This document shows, piece by piece, positions 1-10,903 of a stretch of 64,000 bases of DNA; position 1 is the stretch's first letter; each line of letters begins with the position of its first letter. The position numbers and the translations under genes are program-made. Location of the stretch: positions 868,001 through 932,000 of the forward strand of contig JAKZZE010000012.1 in assembly GCA_024220505.1 (NCBI GenBank), written 5' to 3'. The DNA comes from Rhizopus arrhizus. Its lineage: Eukaryota; Mucoromycota; Mucoromycetes; Mucorales; Rhizopodaceae. Below the pieces are notes generated by a model. It searched no databases. It saw only the letters and a program-made list of their open reading frames with translations, and was not told the DNA's origin.

Positions 1-56
1 ATTTCGACCAAATGAACTTGCTTATTTTGTCCATTTGTGTGCCTTTATTTTGACTA
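1..56 (+). repeat. Left terminal inverted repeat
   Basis: Pairs with 1753-1808 on the opposite strand; 51 of 56 positions match. It may continue beyond the window edge. Confidence 0.75.
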
Positions 57-860
57 TATGCCCTTGGACGCCGACAATAAGGGATTATATGAAAACAAAT
101 GTCTAACAGTAAATGATATTCTTGCCATTGTTTGGAAGTACTCAGGCTTGTTTGAAGACAAAACTGCAATTGGATTTGAAGAATGGTGTGCCAACAAAAA
201 ATAAACTTCGTGAGCAGTGGCATAAAAAGGATCAGTTGACGATGAAAACAGATTTCACTTAATTTAACTCTGTGCCAAAGATTGAAATAGAGATATTTAG
301 TAGAGAAAGTTTTCGTTTCCGTTTGCTCAAATGCAAATGATCCTATCTCGGAAAGAGACACAAAAGAAATCGAAGAACTGCTTGGGAGGCTCGATGTAGA
401 TGGAAATACACAAGGTAAAAGCATTAGTATTATTTCTTATTTACGTATATCAACGATATCACTTTTTTTTAGCAATGTTATAATACATTGCTACAAACAA
501 AAAAAAAGTCTTATAATCTTAGATTACGCGGGTCTAACAATGGACCCGAGCGATTTGAAGATATTCTTAGAGTAAGCTTGAAAAATAGGATTTATTAAAA
601 GCAATTGTTAACAATTCCTAATAGGATCAATAAGAATAGAGATGATTATCGTTGACAACCTGCCCCATAGCACAGTATCAAAATGCTTGAAAGGAAAGAA
701 GCTTTAAATAATCGAGATTAGACCTATTTAAATGCAGAACAAATACATATCAGCCTTCGAAATGATTTTATTTATTTGTTGTAAATAAAAATCAAATAAC
801 TTTGCTCAATATCCTTCATTCTTCAAAATCTTATGATTACAAGTTATAATTAAACGCTTT

Positions 861-948
861 TTCCAGAAATAAATGTCGTCTTGACTTGTCGCATTTATGT
901 ATAAATCGTATTATAAAATTCTATAAAATGCGATATTACTTTCTGGAA
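861..948 (+). repeat. 88-bp foldback repeat (MITE-like), copy A
   Basis: Begins TTCCAGAAA and ends TTTCTGGAA, with further inner complementarity (CGCATTT against AAAATGCG), so it can fold into a long hairpin. A related sequence of exactly the same length lies at 13848-13935 in opposite orientation. It has no coding capacity. It sits inside the larger inverted-repeat element. Confidence 0.7.
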
Positions 949-1752
949 ATGGTATATTGTTTTCTGTAAATTGCTTCTTTTTTTTATTATGGTGGGATAT
1001 TGATGGTATCCTGGTTTGGCCTTCATGGTTTTGAGGGAACACAAAATAGACATAAGCGGATCTTCTAAGTAGCAAATGTCGACATTATACATACTGTCAA
1101 TGACCTTGGTCAACTTGGTAGCGTTCGTTTTGCTGTATTCTTTGCAGTAGAACATGCAGATTACCAGCTCTCTTGCGATGATAACCATAGCTTTGCTGAT
1201 GAGAGGACAAGGGAATTCCTTAAACAATCATATATTGTAGCAGTCACACCTCGATGAATGTTTTTGCATTATCACAATATATAAAATGTTGTCCTCTTCA
1301 TCTATCAACATTTCTCAATGCCTTTTTGTTCAATTAAGCTCTCTTGAATATGCTAATGAACCTTTGACCAATATCCCAGTTTGCAGACGAAATGAAGTTT
1401 GTCGCTTGGTTTATCAATGCTGATATTCATCATGCCAGTTAGATCAAACATCAGACTCATGTTAACAAGAGAAATGCAACAACTGTTTTTCATATATTCA
1501 AAGAGGCATTGAAAGCTTGCTTGTTGCCAAAGGAGACGCGTTACTTCATGTGTAAGCACCGTAAAACAAAAACGGTAAAGAAACAACCAATGTATCAGTA
1601 TCAGAAGGCTTGCTTTCTGTTGAAGCATCTGAATCAAATGAAGTAACTACTTAAAAAAAAAAAGAGAATCTGATCTGACCCGGGCGGGACGAAATATTAT
1701 TTTTTCAATGCGCCCATAGCGGTCTCTTATTTTAAAAGTTCTTTCTAATTTA

Positions 1753-1808
1753 GTCGAAATAAAGACACACAAATGGACGAAATAAGCAAGTTCATTTGAT
1801 CGAAACGA
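1753..1808 (-). repeat. Right terminal inverted repeat
   Basis: Reverse complement of bases 1-56 with five transition differences. Homology cannot be followed past 1808 because the matching left flank lies outside the window. Confidence 0.75.
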
Positions 1809-2298
1809 GACGTTACTTTTGGTCGAATTTGAAGTGGGAATAATTTATCTGCTGTATTATATATTCAGCATACATCCTGTACACATTGCAGATTGGTACC
1901 TCTTACCAAAATATTTTAGTCAATAATACACATAATCGTATATTGTTATTATTATTGTATATTACTTTAGCTTTGAGATATTGTTCATAATAGCTTTATT
2001 TATTTTACGTTTATATGGTGTTTACGACATAGTTTCTTTATTTGTTTTATCTTTTGAAAGAAAGTATCAATCATGATGCCATTTTCATTTTATTCCACTG
2101 TAGGAAAATAATCGGTATAATTCCATATTTCTCCGCGGCAATATTTTACAACGCAAATTATTAGAAGTTTGAGAAAAGTAATGTAAAACACAATAAAATA
2201 GTGATCAATTTTATTAATTTTGTTTTAATCTCAATTCGAGAAATCTTAAGTATATAAAGCATTTAATTCGATGAGCAGGGTTTCCTTGGTATCAGTAA
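1809..2298. other. Intergenic; promoter of the pectin methylesterase gene
   Basis: AT-rich sequence without a credible reading frame. It holds the upstream region of the gene that starts at 2299, including a TATA-like box at 2251-2258. Confidence 0.5.
2251..2258 (+). promoter_or_regulatory. TATA-like box of the pectin methylesterase gene
   Basis: TATATAAA lies about 41-48 bases before the start codon at 2299. This gene lacks the long T tract that precedes most other genes here. A TATA element would fit an inducible secreted enzyme, which is an inference. Confidence 0.45.
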
Positions 2299-3390
2299 AT
2301 GCATTTCTCTTTTGGTTCATTTCTTTTGATATTTTCTCTGGTTATTGCATTAGCCACTGCAGAGAACATTAATGTTTGCTCGTCATGTACTTATAAAACG
2401 ATTGGCAAAGCTCTTTCTTCTATTCCCAATAACTCCAAAGTCTACACCATTCTTATCGCTTCAGGAACGTACAATGAAAAGGTCACCATTACTCGCTCTA
2501 ATGTTATCTTGAAGCCCTCCAGCGGTACGGTCACTATAGCATATAGTGCTGGACATAGCACTCAATCCTCTACTGGGTCAAACACTGATTCTGCAGTTTT
2601 GACTATCAAGGGCAAGAATGTCAAGGTCTACGACATTATTGTTGCCAATACTTATAAACAAGCCAAGAATATTGCCAATTTGGCCTTGAACCTTGAAGCT
2701 TCTGAAGTTTCCTTTTATAATGTCAAGTTATACGGTTTCCAGGACACGCTTTTGATCAATCGTGGTGGCTCTGGGTACTTTAAGAATTGTCACATTGAAG
2801 GATCTGTTGACTTTATCTGGGGTTATGGCACCGGTAAGTAAATGGCATTTTTTTTTATAAAAAATGAAGCTGCCATTGGCATACTTTACATAATTGTAAC
2901 CTTATATATCCTTTTAGGTTACTTTGATCATTGCACAATTGCATCCAATCAGAAAAGTGGTTATATTACTGCTCATAGCAGAGATTCTGCAAGCGCCACT
3001 GGTGGCTTTTATTTCAACAGTTGTACAGTCAAAGCTACCATCCCATCAGGTCCTTTATCAAAGACCTATGACTCCTCCATTTCTTTCACTTCATCTTCTC
3101 AATTTCCAAATACGTACTACCTTGGTCGACCTTGGGGTAAATATGCTCGCGTTGTATTTATGTATTCAAGCCTCGGTGACCACATTCGCCCTGCTGGATG
3201 GAGTATCTGGAACACGAATGATCCTAGAACAAGTAACGTCATCTTTGCTGAATACAACAATGGAGGAAGTCGCCCCTGGTCTTCTTCGCGTGCTTCATTT
3301 GCTACTCAATTGAGCGCTAGTGAAGCTTCAAAGTACAGTCTGAACGGTGTGTTTGGTGGCAAAACCTCATGGATCGATACTTCTGTATAA
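2299..3390 (+). CDS. Secreted pectin methylesterase (carbohydrate esterase family 8)
   Basis: Two exons, 2299-2833 and 2918-3390, joined across an 84-nt GT-AG intron, encode 335 residues, the usual length of a fungal enzyme. The family removes methyl esters from pectin outside the cell. A hydrophobic signal peptide covers about residues 1-21, ending near ATAE. Family motifs follow in order: GTYNEKV near 56, GFQDTL (Q148, D149), DFIWG with the catalytic Asp 171, and LGRPWG with Arg 249 and Trp 251. The intron falls inside the glycine codon after DFIWGYGT. DFIWG replaces the commoner DFIFG. The first oxyanion-hole glutamine of plant enzymes is not obvious near NIANLAL, but I could not align it rigorously. 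The gene implies a saprotroph or plant-associated lifestyle. Confidence 0.93.
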
Positions 3391-4006
3391 ATGCTCTTTA
3401 TAAAATAGTTTTATCGAGTCAAGTATAATATAAGTATACTACAATAAATCTATATCACAATTTTCTTCAAAAACGTTTTAAATTGTTATTTCAAGAGGAG
3501 TGATTGAATAAATATCAACAAATGTATGATTTGGTTGTAGGAACCCTTTTTATTAATTATAAAAGCTTTAACCAAAAGTTCAGGGCAAACATCAAATAGA
3601 GTTCACTTAATACTTTTTTCTTTCTTTTTTTTTTTACTTATAAAGAAGAAATTACGTGATTGTATAACTGCATCCGACGCTTCATAAGCTATTATGTTTG
3701 GCATTTTGGCTTTCAGGTTGTATTTTAATGTAAAAGTTTGGCACTTCAAAAGCCAAATAAACAATCTTTTTCATCTCCTTTAAACCATTTCTAAAAGATA
3801 TTGATTAATCCAATACCTTTTGATGTTCCTCTTTTATTATCCATTGTGTATACAGTTAAAGAAACTAGGTTGGGCCAATGAAAAATAAAGGTCACATGCT
3901 AAATTGAGAAATAATTTAAACCCAAATCACGTTTTATATTAAGCACTGTTCAATTGCGGTATAAAGTTTTTTTTTTTTTTTTTTTCTTAAAAAATTATTT
4001 ATCTAA
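3391..4006. other. Intergenic, T-rich leader before prefoldin
   Basis: No gene seen. It contains the 3' region of the esterase gene and, at 3967-3985, a run of 19 T just before the prefoldin start. Confidence 0.5.
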
Positions 4007-4493
4007 ATGGCAACTCTTTCAGATGAGGCCATTCGAAAGGTAAAATGCCTCATTTTGATTTTATATTTTTCATTCTTATCTCAACTATGGCTTTTTAGGT
4101 CTTTGTTGAATTACAAGCCAAGTTCATCCACAGTCAACAGCAAGTAAGCACTGTAAAAGCTCAAATTCAAACAAAGCAACGCGAACGTAAGATGGCGGAA
4201 TTAACTAGACGTGAATTGGACAGTTTAGATCCTCAAACAAAAACATATAAACCAATTGGAAAGATGTAAATTTGACAAAGTTTTTTAAACATGATTTTGT
4301 TTTCTTTACTGAACTTGCATTTAGGTTCATTCAAAGCCCATTAAATGATATGAAGCAGCAATACGTTGATTCGATTTCCAAGACTGATGAAGATATAAAC
4401 CAGTTGGAAAAAACACAAAAATACTGGGAACGAGCAGCTTCCGATGCCGAGGGAAATCTTAAGGATATCCTTCAGGGTCCAAGAACAATGTAA
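4007..4493 (+). CDS. PFD1: Prefoldin subunit 1
   Basis: Three exons (4007-4039, 4099-4265, 4325-4493) give 122 residues, the standard length of this subunit. Prefoldin is a hexameric cytosolic co-chaperone that hands unfolded actin and tubulin to the chaperonin CCT; subunit 1 is one of the four beta subunits. The product is two coiled-coil helices around a hairpin containing YKPIGKMF, as expected, followed by a helix with DMKQQYVDSI. Both introns are 59 nt with consensus ends, and the reading phases agree. The first exon has only 11 codons. The stop codon is 11 nt from the stop of the convergent ankyrin gene, so the two 3' untranslated regions must overlap. Confidence 0.93.
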
Positions 4494-4504
4494 ATAATAA
4501 AAAT

Positions 4505-6162
4505 TTATTTTCCTTTCAAAATTTGTGTAGTTTTCATGTGCAAATATTGCTTGATGGATTTATTTGAAGTATTTAGATCACTACTTCCACTGCTTTCTCC
4601 GCTGAGTGAACTACTGTTATAAGCAGTGGCATTTGAACCACCTTTTTCTATTTCTTTTGTAGTCTTGGCACCAACTTGTTTTAGATAGTCAGCGATGGAT
4701 ACAAGTCCACAGCTTTTAGCTAAATCAAGTGGAGTAGGTACTTGCTTTAGAATACAGCTGTTTGGACTAGCACCAAGCTCAATTAGTGTCATGATAACTT
4801 TCAATTGCTTGTGGCGAACTGCATAATGAAGTGGAGTCTCTCCTTTGTTATCTAGTGGGTCTATCTTGACTTGACAATCTTCAACAAACAACGTAACGAA
4901 ATGTGTTCTTCCGTTGATACATGCGTAATGTAGAGGAGTAGCGCCTTTGTGAGCTCATGAATTAAAAAAAGCTATAGTTAGAACCATAAACTTACCAGCA
5001 CGATCTGTCTTTTCAAGTAATTTATTATGTGATCTTTTCAGCACATAATCAACTATATCTTTTGCATTACTTCGGACAGCAGCATGAAGAACACTTTCAC
5101 CTGATGGACCAATAGAGTTTAGCAAATCACCATCCGATTTTTCAACCAGTGCTCGGATGCTGTTCAAATGTCCAAATTTAGCTGCTAAAACCAATGGCAT
5201 GATCTGATCTTCTGCATTATCTGATAACGGAAAAACATTTGGCTTTGCCCCAGCCTGTAAGATGCGTCGTAACGAGGTTGTATTCCTTGTGGCAACCAGC
5301 GCATGAACCAGACTATAACCTTCTTTGACATCATTGACAGTGTCCGAACTTTTGGCCACATTTGGATCTCCCCCACGACGTAAATAATTACTATAAAGCA
5401 AAAGAAGTTTAGGCAGCAGAAAATACAAACTAAAAAATCTGCTGTTTGAACAAACCTAACAAGTTTATCAATCTCTGATTTATTTGATTTTCCTTGAGCA
5501 ATCGTGTTCCAAAATCCGTCACTGCAGGCAAACTTTAAAATATCCGTATCGTCTTTTATATGTTTATTTCCTGCGTTTTCGTTGTTCCTTGTGCTTTTTT
5601 GAAGTGGCTCAAGTGGCATGAGCGAAGATTCAGAAGCTACTAATGAATCGATGGGAGTGAATAAGATGGAGGAAATGTCAAACTCATCATCATTATCACT
5701 GAATAAATTTTCCTTTGATGATGTTGGATCAAGAAAATCGTCTATGGGCGAAGTTGGCGTAGAAGAGTAGCCTAAAGATCGTACTGATGAAAGATTTGCG
5801 GCTATAGAATTCTCTAAAGACGAACATCTAATCAAACGATTACATCTAGACCTGTACAGCTCTATCTCTTTTAGTGCCTTTTGATAATGTAGTGATTGGG
5901 TTTGGTATTGGTGCTCCAATTTAATGTTTGAACTTTCTAAATCTTTTAATGTATCAATCAAACTATTATGTTTTTCGATGTAATCCTGTGTTATTCTGTC
6001 TATGATTCTTTTTATTCTTTCCTGAAGGTTAACACATTCTATTTCAGCAATGACGTTTTGAAGCTCTACATGTAATTCTGTGTTTTGATATTTTTGAAAT
6101 TTATGTTCATTATTAGGAATAGGTGGAAGGGATAGATTTTTATAATATTCTTGGTAAGTCAT
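4505..6162 (-). CDS. Coiled-coil and ankyrin-repeat protein
   Basis: Three exons, read 6162-5456, 5390-4996 and 4944-4505, encode about 513 residues; the introns are 65 and 51 nt and phases match. The N-terminal half has predicted coiled coil at roughly residues 25-130 (EIECVNLQERIKRIIDRI and following), then an acidic, Ser-rich linker. The C-terminal half carries about six ankyrin repeats, with signatures such as SGESVLHAAVRSN, GATPLHYACING and KGETPLHYAVRHK. The extreme C-terminus is Ser- and Asn-rich. Ankyrin repeats bind other proteins; nothing here identifies the partner. I do not recognise an orthologue. The donor position of the first intron may be off by one base. Confidence 0.82.
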
Positions 6163-6446
6163 AAGAACAAGAGAAAGAGAAGACTAAAATATAGAAAGAC
6201 AAAACTAAATTCTCTATAGAACATTTATGCATAAAACTATATTACACATAAAATGATACACTTTTCACTCTTTCTTATTCTATCTCCTCTACATCTTACT
6301 CCCCTTCATTCTCCTTTAATTGATTTTCTCTTTACAAATATCATTCAATGTTTTTATTGGATCAAAGCAAACCATTTTAAGATTATGTAGCGGATAAACT
6401 TACATTGTTTCCAGTGTAACTGTTTTGTTTTACTAAACAGTGGAAC

Positions 6447-6478
<32 letters not shown>

Positions 6479-7894
6479 TCAGGTGTTCTTAGCTTGCTAT
6501 TTAATACCGTGATTATCACAAAATCAGAGCGCAACATCTACAAAAACAACCCACTCATGACCTCTGTTTCCCTTAATGATCCTTCTCCTTTTTTTTTTTT
6601 TCCATGACCTGCTGCTGCTTTCTCCTTTGTGGTTTTTATGATTTCCACGTTTTTAATATTTTTCCCCTTGTTCTCTGAGTTTAATCACTGATCATGCAAC
6701 ATGACTAATAAAGAGAGACATAAAAGGTTTAAGCTTCCAATATGTGTATCTGCAAAAGATATTGCAGTAAAAATCACTCAGCAATATAAAATAGAATGAG
6801 CTTTGAGAGCTATACACAATAAAGTATTTTTTTAATCTAATTCAGTTTACCCTGATACCAACAATAAAAAAAGAGCTGATCATGATGATCGTCATTATAA
6901 ACATAGGCTACAGTGCAAGTGCAAAAATTCAAGTTGGCTCATCTATCGTAAATCCATAGGCCATGTTGAATAAAAAAAAAAAAAAGAGACTCGATTAAGA
7001 CACACTTATTTCTTTTACTGAAATAAAAGACTAAACAAGTTGTCCGTAGTTGATTGATGATACTTACTTTTTTTTTTTTTTTTTTTTTTTTACGTACACA
7101 CCGCAAAGTTCCCCATAATCAAAATCACAATAGCTGCTAATATTATAATAACAGCCAACAAATTCTACAATTGAATACTAACATGAATAGAGATACATGG
7201 CTCCTAGTCTGGATAAAGAAAGCTCTGTGTTAGCTTGAATACTTCTTTTTTTTAGCAAGCAAATGTTACGGATGATAAATGTTTTAATTTCAAACATAAA
7301 TGAGTCCAAGTTACTTATACTCTAATAATATAAACCGTTTTTTAATGTTTACATGAAGCATTGTGTCCAAATCAGCATAGTATAGGATATCACAAAACGT
7401 CAATAAGCCAGATACAAGCTACACAATGAGATCTGTACCATGTCTTCTTAAAGACTTGAAGGTGGGATTTTTATACAAAACGAACTTGTCAATATCACCC
7501 CTCGCACAACGCTGGTACTTTTTTTTTTTGATATTTCGTGAGCTCCCAACCACTAATTTGGCTACAAAGCTTAATTTATAAATAAAACATATTCGTCTAT
7601 CCTGAATCTCTAGCTTGTGTTTGTGGTAAGGATAGCATGAATCTTATAGCTAATAAAAAGACAAAAAACGATGAAGCATTTACATGAGTTGAATGTAACA
7701 AGATTCGATCATCTCGATTATTTTCAACAATGTAGGATTCTGTGTTGTATAAGAATACCTTTGAATCTGACTGTCTTCAGCTAACGTTGTAGACACTGAA
7801 ATCAACTGTAGCAGCATCCTCTTGGATCAAAAAGAAACATCTATGTTCCTCGACTGCCGGAGACCCAAACTTTTTTTTGTTTTTTTCTCGTGTA
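6163..7894. other. Long intergenic region rich in homopolymers
   Basis: About 1.7 kb between two divergent start codons with no credible gene. It holds T runs of 30 (6448-6477) and 24 (7068-7091), several shorter T or A runs, and CT-rich patches. It should contain promoters for the ankyrin gene on the left and the ERI1-like gene on the right. No structured RNA was recognised. Confidence 0.5.
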
Positions 7895-8878
7895 ATGGAA
7901 AAGCCTTCAACAACAACGGTAGAGGGACTGAGACTAGCCTTGGAAGGATTGGGCTTAAGTACAAAAGGACAAAAGGCAGAATTAAAACAGAGACTAAGAA
8001 AAGCAAAAAAGAAGTTGGCAACAGAGGATAAAAAGGAAGTTGAAGAAATCAAAACAAAGTATACAAGGGCTTTTTTTTCTCCCTTTTTAAGTTTCCAATT
8101 TAACTTTTGTAATTTTAGTTCCCAACCATTTGATTATTACTTATTTTTGATGTGGAAGCAACATGTATAGAAAATGGAGGTTTTAATTATCCAAACGAAA
8201 TTATTGAATTTCCTGTTGTACTGGTTGATGGAAAAACATTTGACATTGTGCGGATCAAAATATTTGTTTAGTGTTGATTTTCTTAATCATTTTAGTAGGT
8301 TGATGAGTTTAGATCCTATGTTAAGCCAACAATCAATCCAACGTTAACGGAATTTTGTATGAAATTAACAGGCATTACACAAGATACGGTGGACAACAGC
8401 CCTGTATTTGTTGATGTATTAAATCAATTTCAAGAATTTCTTGCAAAATACAGTCTATTTCAATCTTCAACTGCAATATTTGTTACTGGTAAATACATGT
8501 ATATACAAACACGATAGTAACAGATGTCTTACTGTTTCTTTTTCTTTTTTTTTTTTTTTCTTAGATGGTCCTTTTGACATAAGAGACTTTATAACAAAAC
8601 AAATAACTCACAGTAACATTGATCCAAGACCTGCATACTTCAACTTGCCTTGGATTAATATCCGAAAGTTGTTTAAAGATTTTTATCATCAAACTCAAAG
8701 CAGAAATATAGCAAGCATGTTGAGTCATTTAGAAATGTCGTTTGAAGGAAGAGAACACAGTGGATTAGATGATGCTCGCAATTTAGCTTATATCGCTAAG
8801 CGTATGTTTGAGGATGGCTGTATATTTAAGTCAAATTGTAAACTACAGAAAAGAGAATATACAAGAAAGAGAAGATAA
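7895..8878 (+). pseudogene. ERI1: ERI1-like 3'-5' exoribonuclease with a one-base frameshift
   Basis: Four exons: 7895-8058, 8119-8247, 8299-8488, 8565-8878. The N-terminus is a SAP-type nucleic-acid-binding helix pair (VEGLRLALEGLGLSTKGQK). A DEDDh exonuclease follows: DVEATC (first Asp and Glu), FVTDGPFDIRDF (second Asp), and HSGLDDARN (catalytic His and Asp). ERI1 proteins trim stem-loop ends of histone mRNA and 5.8S rRNA and degrade small RNAs, opposing RNA interference. In exon 2 the frame reads FDYYL and then shifts: a run of five T at 8144-8148 is one base short for continuing into DVEATC, and exon lengths confirm that exactly one base is missing. Every later splice junction is in phase after that. 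Either the gene is newly broken or this is a homopolymer sequencing error. The donor at 8248 (GTGCGG) is also atypical. Confidence 0.85.
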
Positions 8879-9529
8879 CGTTGATCATTGAAACAAAAAA
8901 AATTTACTATAACTTTTCTATTGTTTTAATATACCTTTTTTTTATATACAAGGTATGTTCTTATTCTACTATGAGACTTTTTGTTTGCATAGTAAAGCGA
9001 GGAAGAGAAATTTAAGTGTTTGTTGGTGGTCTTGGACAAATACTGCTCGATTGGCTTCCCAATGTCTCTCGCTAGTATCTCTTACATTTGTCACCGTTTC
9101 TTTTACCCCAAACATTTTTACCCTTGATTCCATAAGGGGTTTTTAGCTTCCACTCCTTCCCTTTTGATCTGGGCGGGGATCATTTAGGGTTTAATTTTAT
9201 TTGAAATCACATTTTGACCACATTTTGAAAATAATAAATTGAAAAGATAAGCAGTTCATTTAACTGCTTTTTCAATCCGTTTAAAATTTGCAGTATGACA
9301 CAAGAATTAGACTAATATAAAGCCCACATTGTAATGAATATTAACTCACTTAGGTTGGTGAGTTTTTAATCATTTCAAATTTGGGATACGATCAGTAGCG
9401 CAAGATAATTTCAAGAAAAGGGTTGGCAGCTTAAGCCGTATTAACAACAAAAAAAGCCAATGATTGGGCAAATACCATTGCAGTAATTATAAATTTTATG
9501 TCACAAAGTCATACTTAACTAAAATTTAT
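8879..9529. other. Intergenic, no gene recognised
   Basis: AT-rich sequence with no open frame I can support. A perfect 8-bp hairpin with a 5-base loop (AAGCAGTT / AACTGCTT) lies at 9249-9269 and is followed by T-rich sequence. A short frame at about 9370-9460 may be another exon of the broken gene downstream. Confidence 0.35.
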
Positions 9530-9534
9530 GCTAC

Positions 9535-10205
9535 AGATCCTAAGTCTACTTGATATGATACAATATTGGAGCATTCTCAAAGTTGAATTGTCAAAAAGTG
9601 AAGCTACAGCAAACGGAATAAAGTCCATCTATAAAGTGTTAATCACTGATTTCCAGGTTTGGCCCTAAAAGTTATTATTATTATTGTTTTTACCTATTCT
9701 AAAACCTTTTTAAAAGCAAACTACAAATACCAAAAAAAAGGTAACTATCTTGCTTATGTTCAACTTTTGAGTAAATAAGTACTAAAATATCTAATACTTT
9801 AGAGAAACAACAGCGAATTACCAGAAATACAAGAAATCAAACAAGTCAGACTTGATATTGAATCACCCAAAAATAATGGTGATACATTATCCAGTGATTT
9901 TAAAAAGTTACAAGAGATCTCTGTCAAACACATTAATGTAACTAGAGGAGAACTGTCTCTTGAATTATCTGTGTATGAATTGATGTAAGTAATATGCTTC
10001 AACGAGTTCGTTTGATTATGGACTAACTTAAAAGATCCATACAAAACGTCTTCTCAAACCAAAGCAAAACAGTGAAATCATGATGAATATTTTTGGTGCT
10101 CAAAAATTAGATGAAATGCATGTCGAACGAATCAAAGCTCTAATTGATGATAAATGTCCAAAATTTACTAAAGAAGAAAGCGAGGATATCCAAATTATTT
10201 TGATG
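9535..10205 (+). pseudogene. Multi-exon gene fragment, unidentified
   Basis: Three stretches read as exons with plausible splice ends: about 9535-9658 (LLDMIQYWSILKVELSK), 9802-9986 (RNNSELPEIQEI to SVYELM, donor GTAAGT) and about 10045-10205 (LLKPKQNSEIMMNIFGAQ to EDIQIILM, donor GTAAGT). Coding bias is convincing, but no full start-to-stop structure can be built. After the last donor the sequence turns into a retroelement-like frame. The pattern LLKPK plus a final QIILM helix faintly recalls the fungal replication factor Sld3/treslin family; this is a guess. The gene may be truncated by the inserted fragment. Confidence 0.4.
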
Positions 10206-10289
10206 TAAGTCATTTTATGTTAAACTAGATCGCATGAAGCCGACCTTTAATTTATTAATAATAAGGAATACCAAGACAAAGTAATATCT

Positions 10290-10736
10290 TTGAGGTTCAT
10301 GATTCTTTCGCCTCATATTGCTAAGCTACCTTGCCAAGGTAGGCCGTCCAACCACTCGGATCGATTGACGACCCCCATCTCAACATCCCAACGTAAACCA
10401 ACTGTGTTCTATTCTAAAGTGCATCAACGGTCCGCTGTCACATGAGAAAGTCTTCTTCACCCCCACTCATCTGTGACATCTCGACCCTCACCTAATACAG
10501 TTGATTTGCATACAGCTGCCCAACCGGTGATAATCGAAACTACTTACTGGGGAGTCTCTCAATCGTATGGAAGCATTTTCTTTGACATTACCTCTCGCCG
10601 TGAATCTGATTGTGATCTCTATAAATTAGCTTTTTACCAATTGAAAAAATATGTGGGTCTGATAGTTCATAAGTCAGGACCTAACTACTACTTACAAGTA
10701 AATTTTGATATTGAGGGATTTCGTATTTTTCTGTAA
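10290..10736 (+). pseudogene. Retroelement ORF1-like fragment
   Basis: One reading frame runs through this stretch with a single internal stop near 10441. It is first Ser/Thr/Pro-rich (RPSNHSDRLTTPISTSQ), then shows SIFFDITSRRESDCDLYK and a beta-rich stretch ending VNFDIEGF. The motif FFDIT plus a following helix resembles FLDVTAVQNKEQFFQDL of the intact LINE ORF1 at 38252-39820 in this window. I therefore read it as the decayed N-terminal part of a LINE-type ORF1. No zinc knuckles or ORF2 follow. Confidence 0.35.
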
Positions 10737-10903
10737 TACCATCTTGATTTTGTGCTTTTAGTCAGATGCAGATCAGGTTTTTTAATGTGAGAGCATTTTT
10801 GAAGAAATGATGATGATAACAATATAAGGGGAACTTTTTTTGTTCATAAAAAAAAAGAAAACAATTTTGTGTAATTTCTTTTTTTTTTTTTTTTTTTAAT
10901 TCA

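Larger units (their letters stand above)
1..1808. mobile_element. Decayed terminal-inverted-repeat element
   Basis: Bases 1-56 are the reverse complement of bases 1753-1808 with 51 of 56 matches, and all five mismatches are transitions. The interior has only short broken reading frames. Minus-strand remnants at 895-1227 and 1353-1637 have no ATG start and look like decayed coding sequence; I recognise no transposase motif. The repeat starts at the first base of the window, so the true left end and any target-site duplication cannot be seen. The layout fits an old DNA transposon or a non-autonomous derivative. An inverted segmental duplication is the alternative. Confidence 0.6.

Noticed and set aside
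6870..7030. ATGATGAT and CTGA boxes could suggest a C/D snoRNA.
   Set aside because: Spacing is wrong, there is no terminal stem, and such words are expected in this AT-rich sequence.
7777..8052. Minus-strand frames opposite the ERI1-like gene, and similar frames opposite dynein, pyruvate kinase and the CM1 gene.
   Set aside because: They are mirrors of real coding sequence, with no domains or splice logic of their own.
9249..9269. 8-bp perfect hairpin followed by T-rich sequence, terminator-like.
   Set aside because: Intrinsic terminators of this kind are bacterial; in this eukaryotic context it is likely chance.
9535..10205. Firm assignment to DNA replication regulator Sld3/treslin.
   Set aside because: Only a vague resemblance of two helices; no alignment possible here, so left unnamed.
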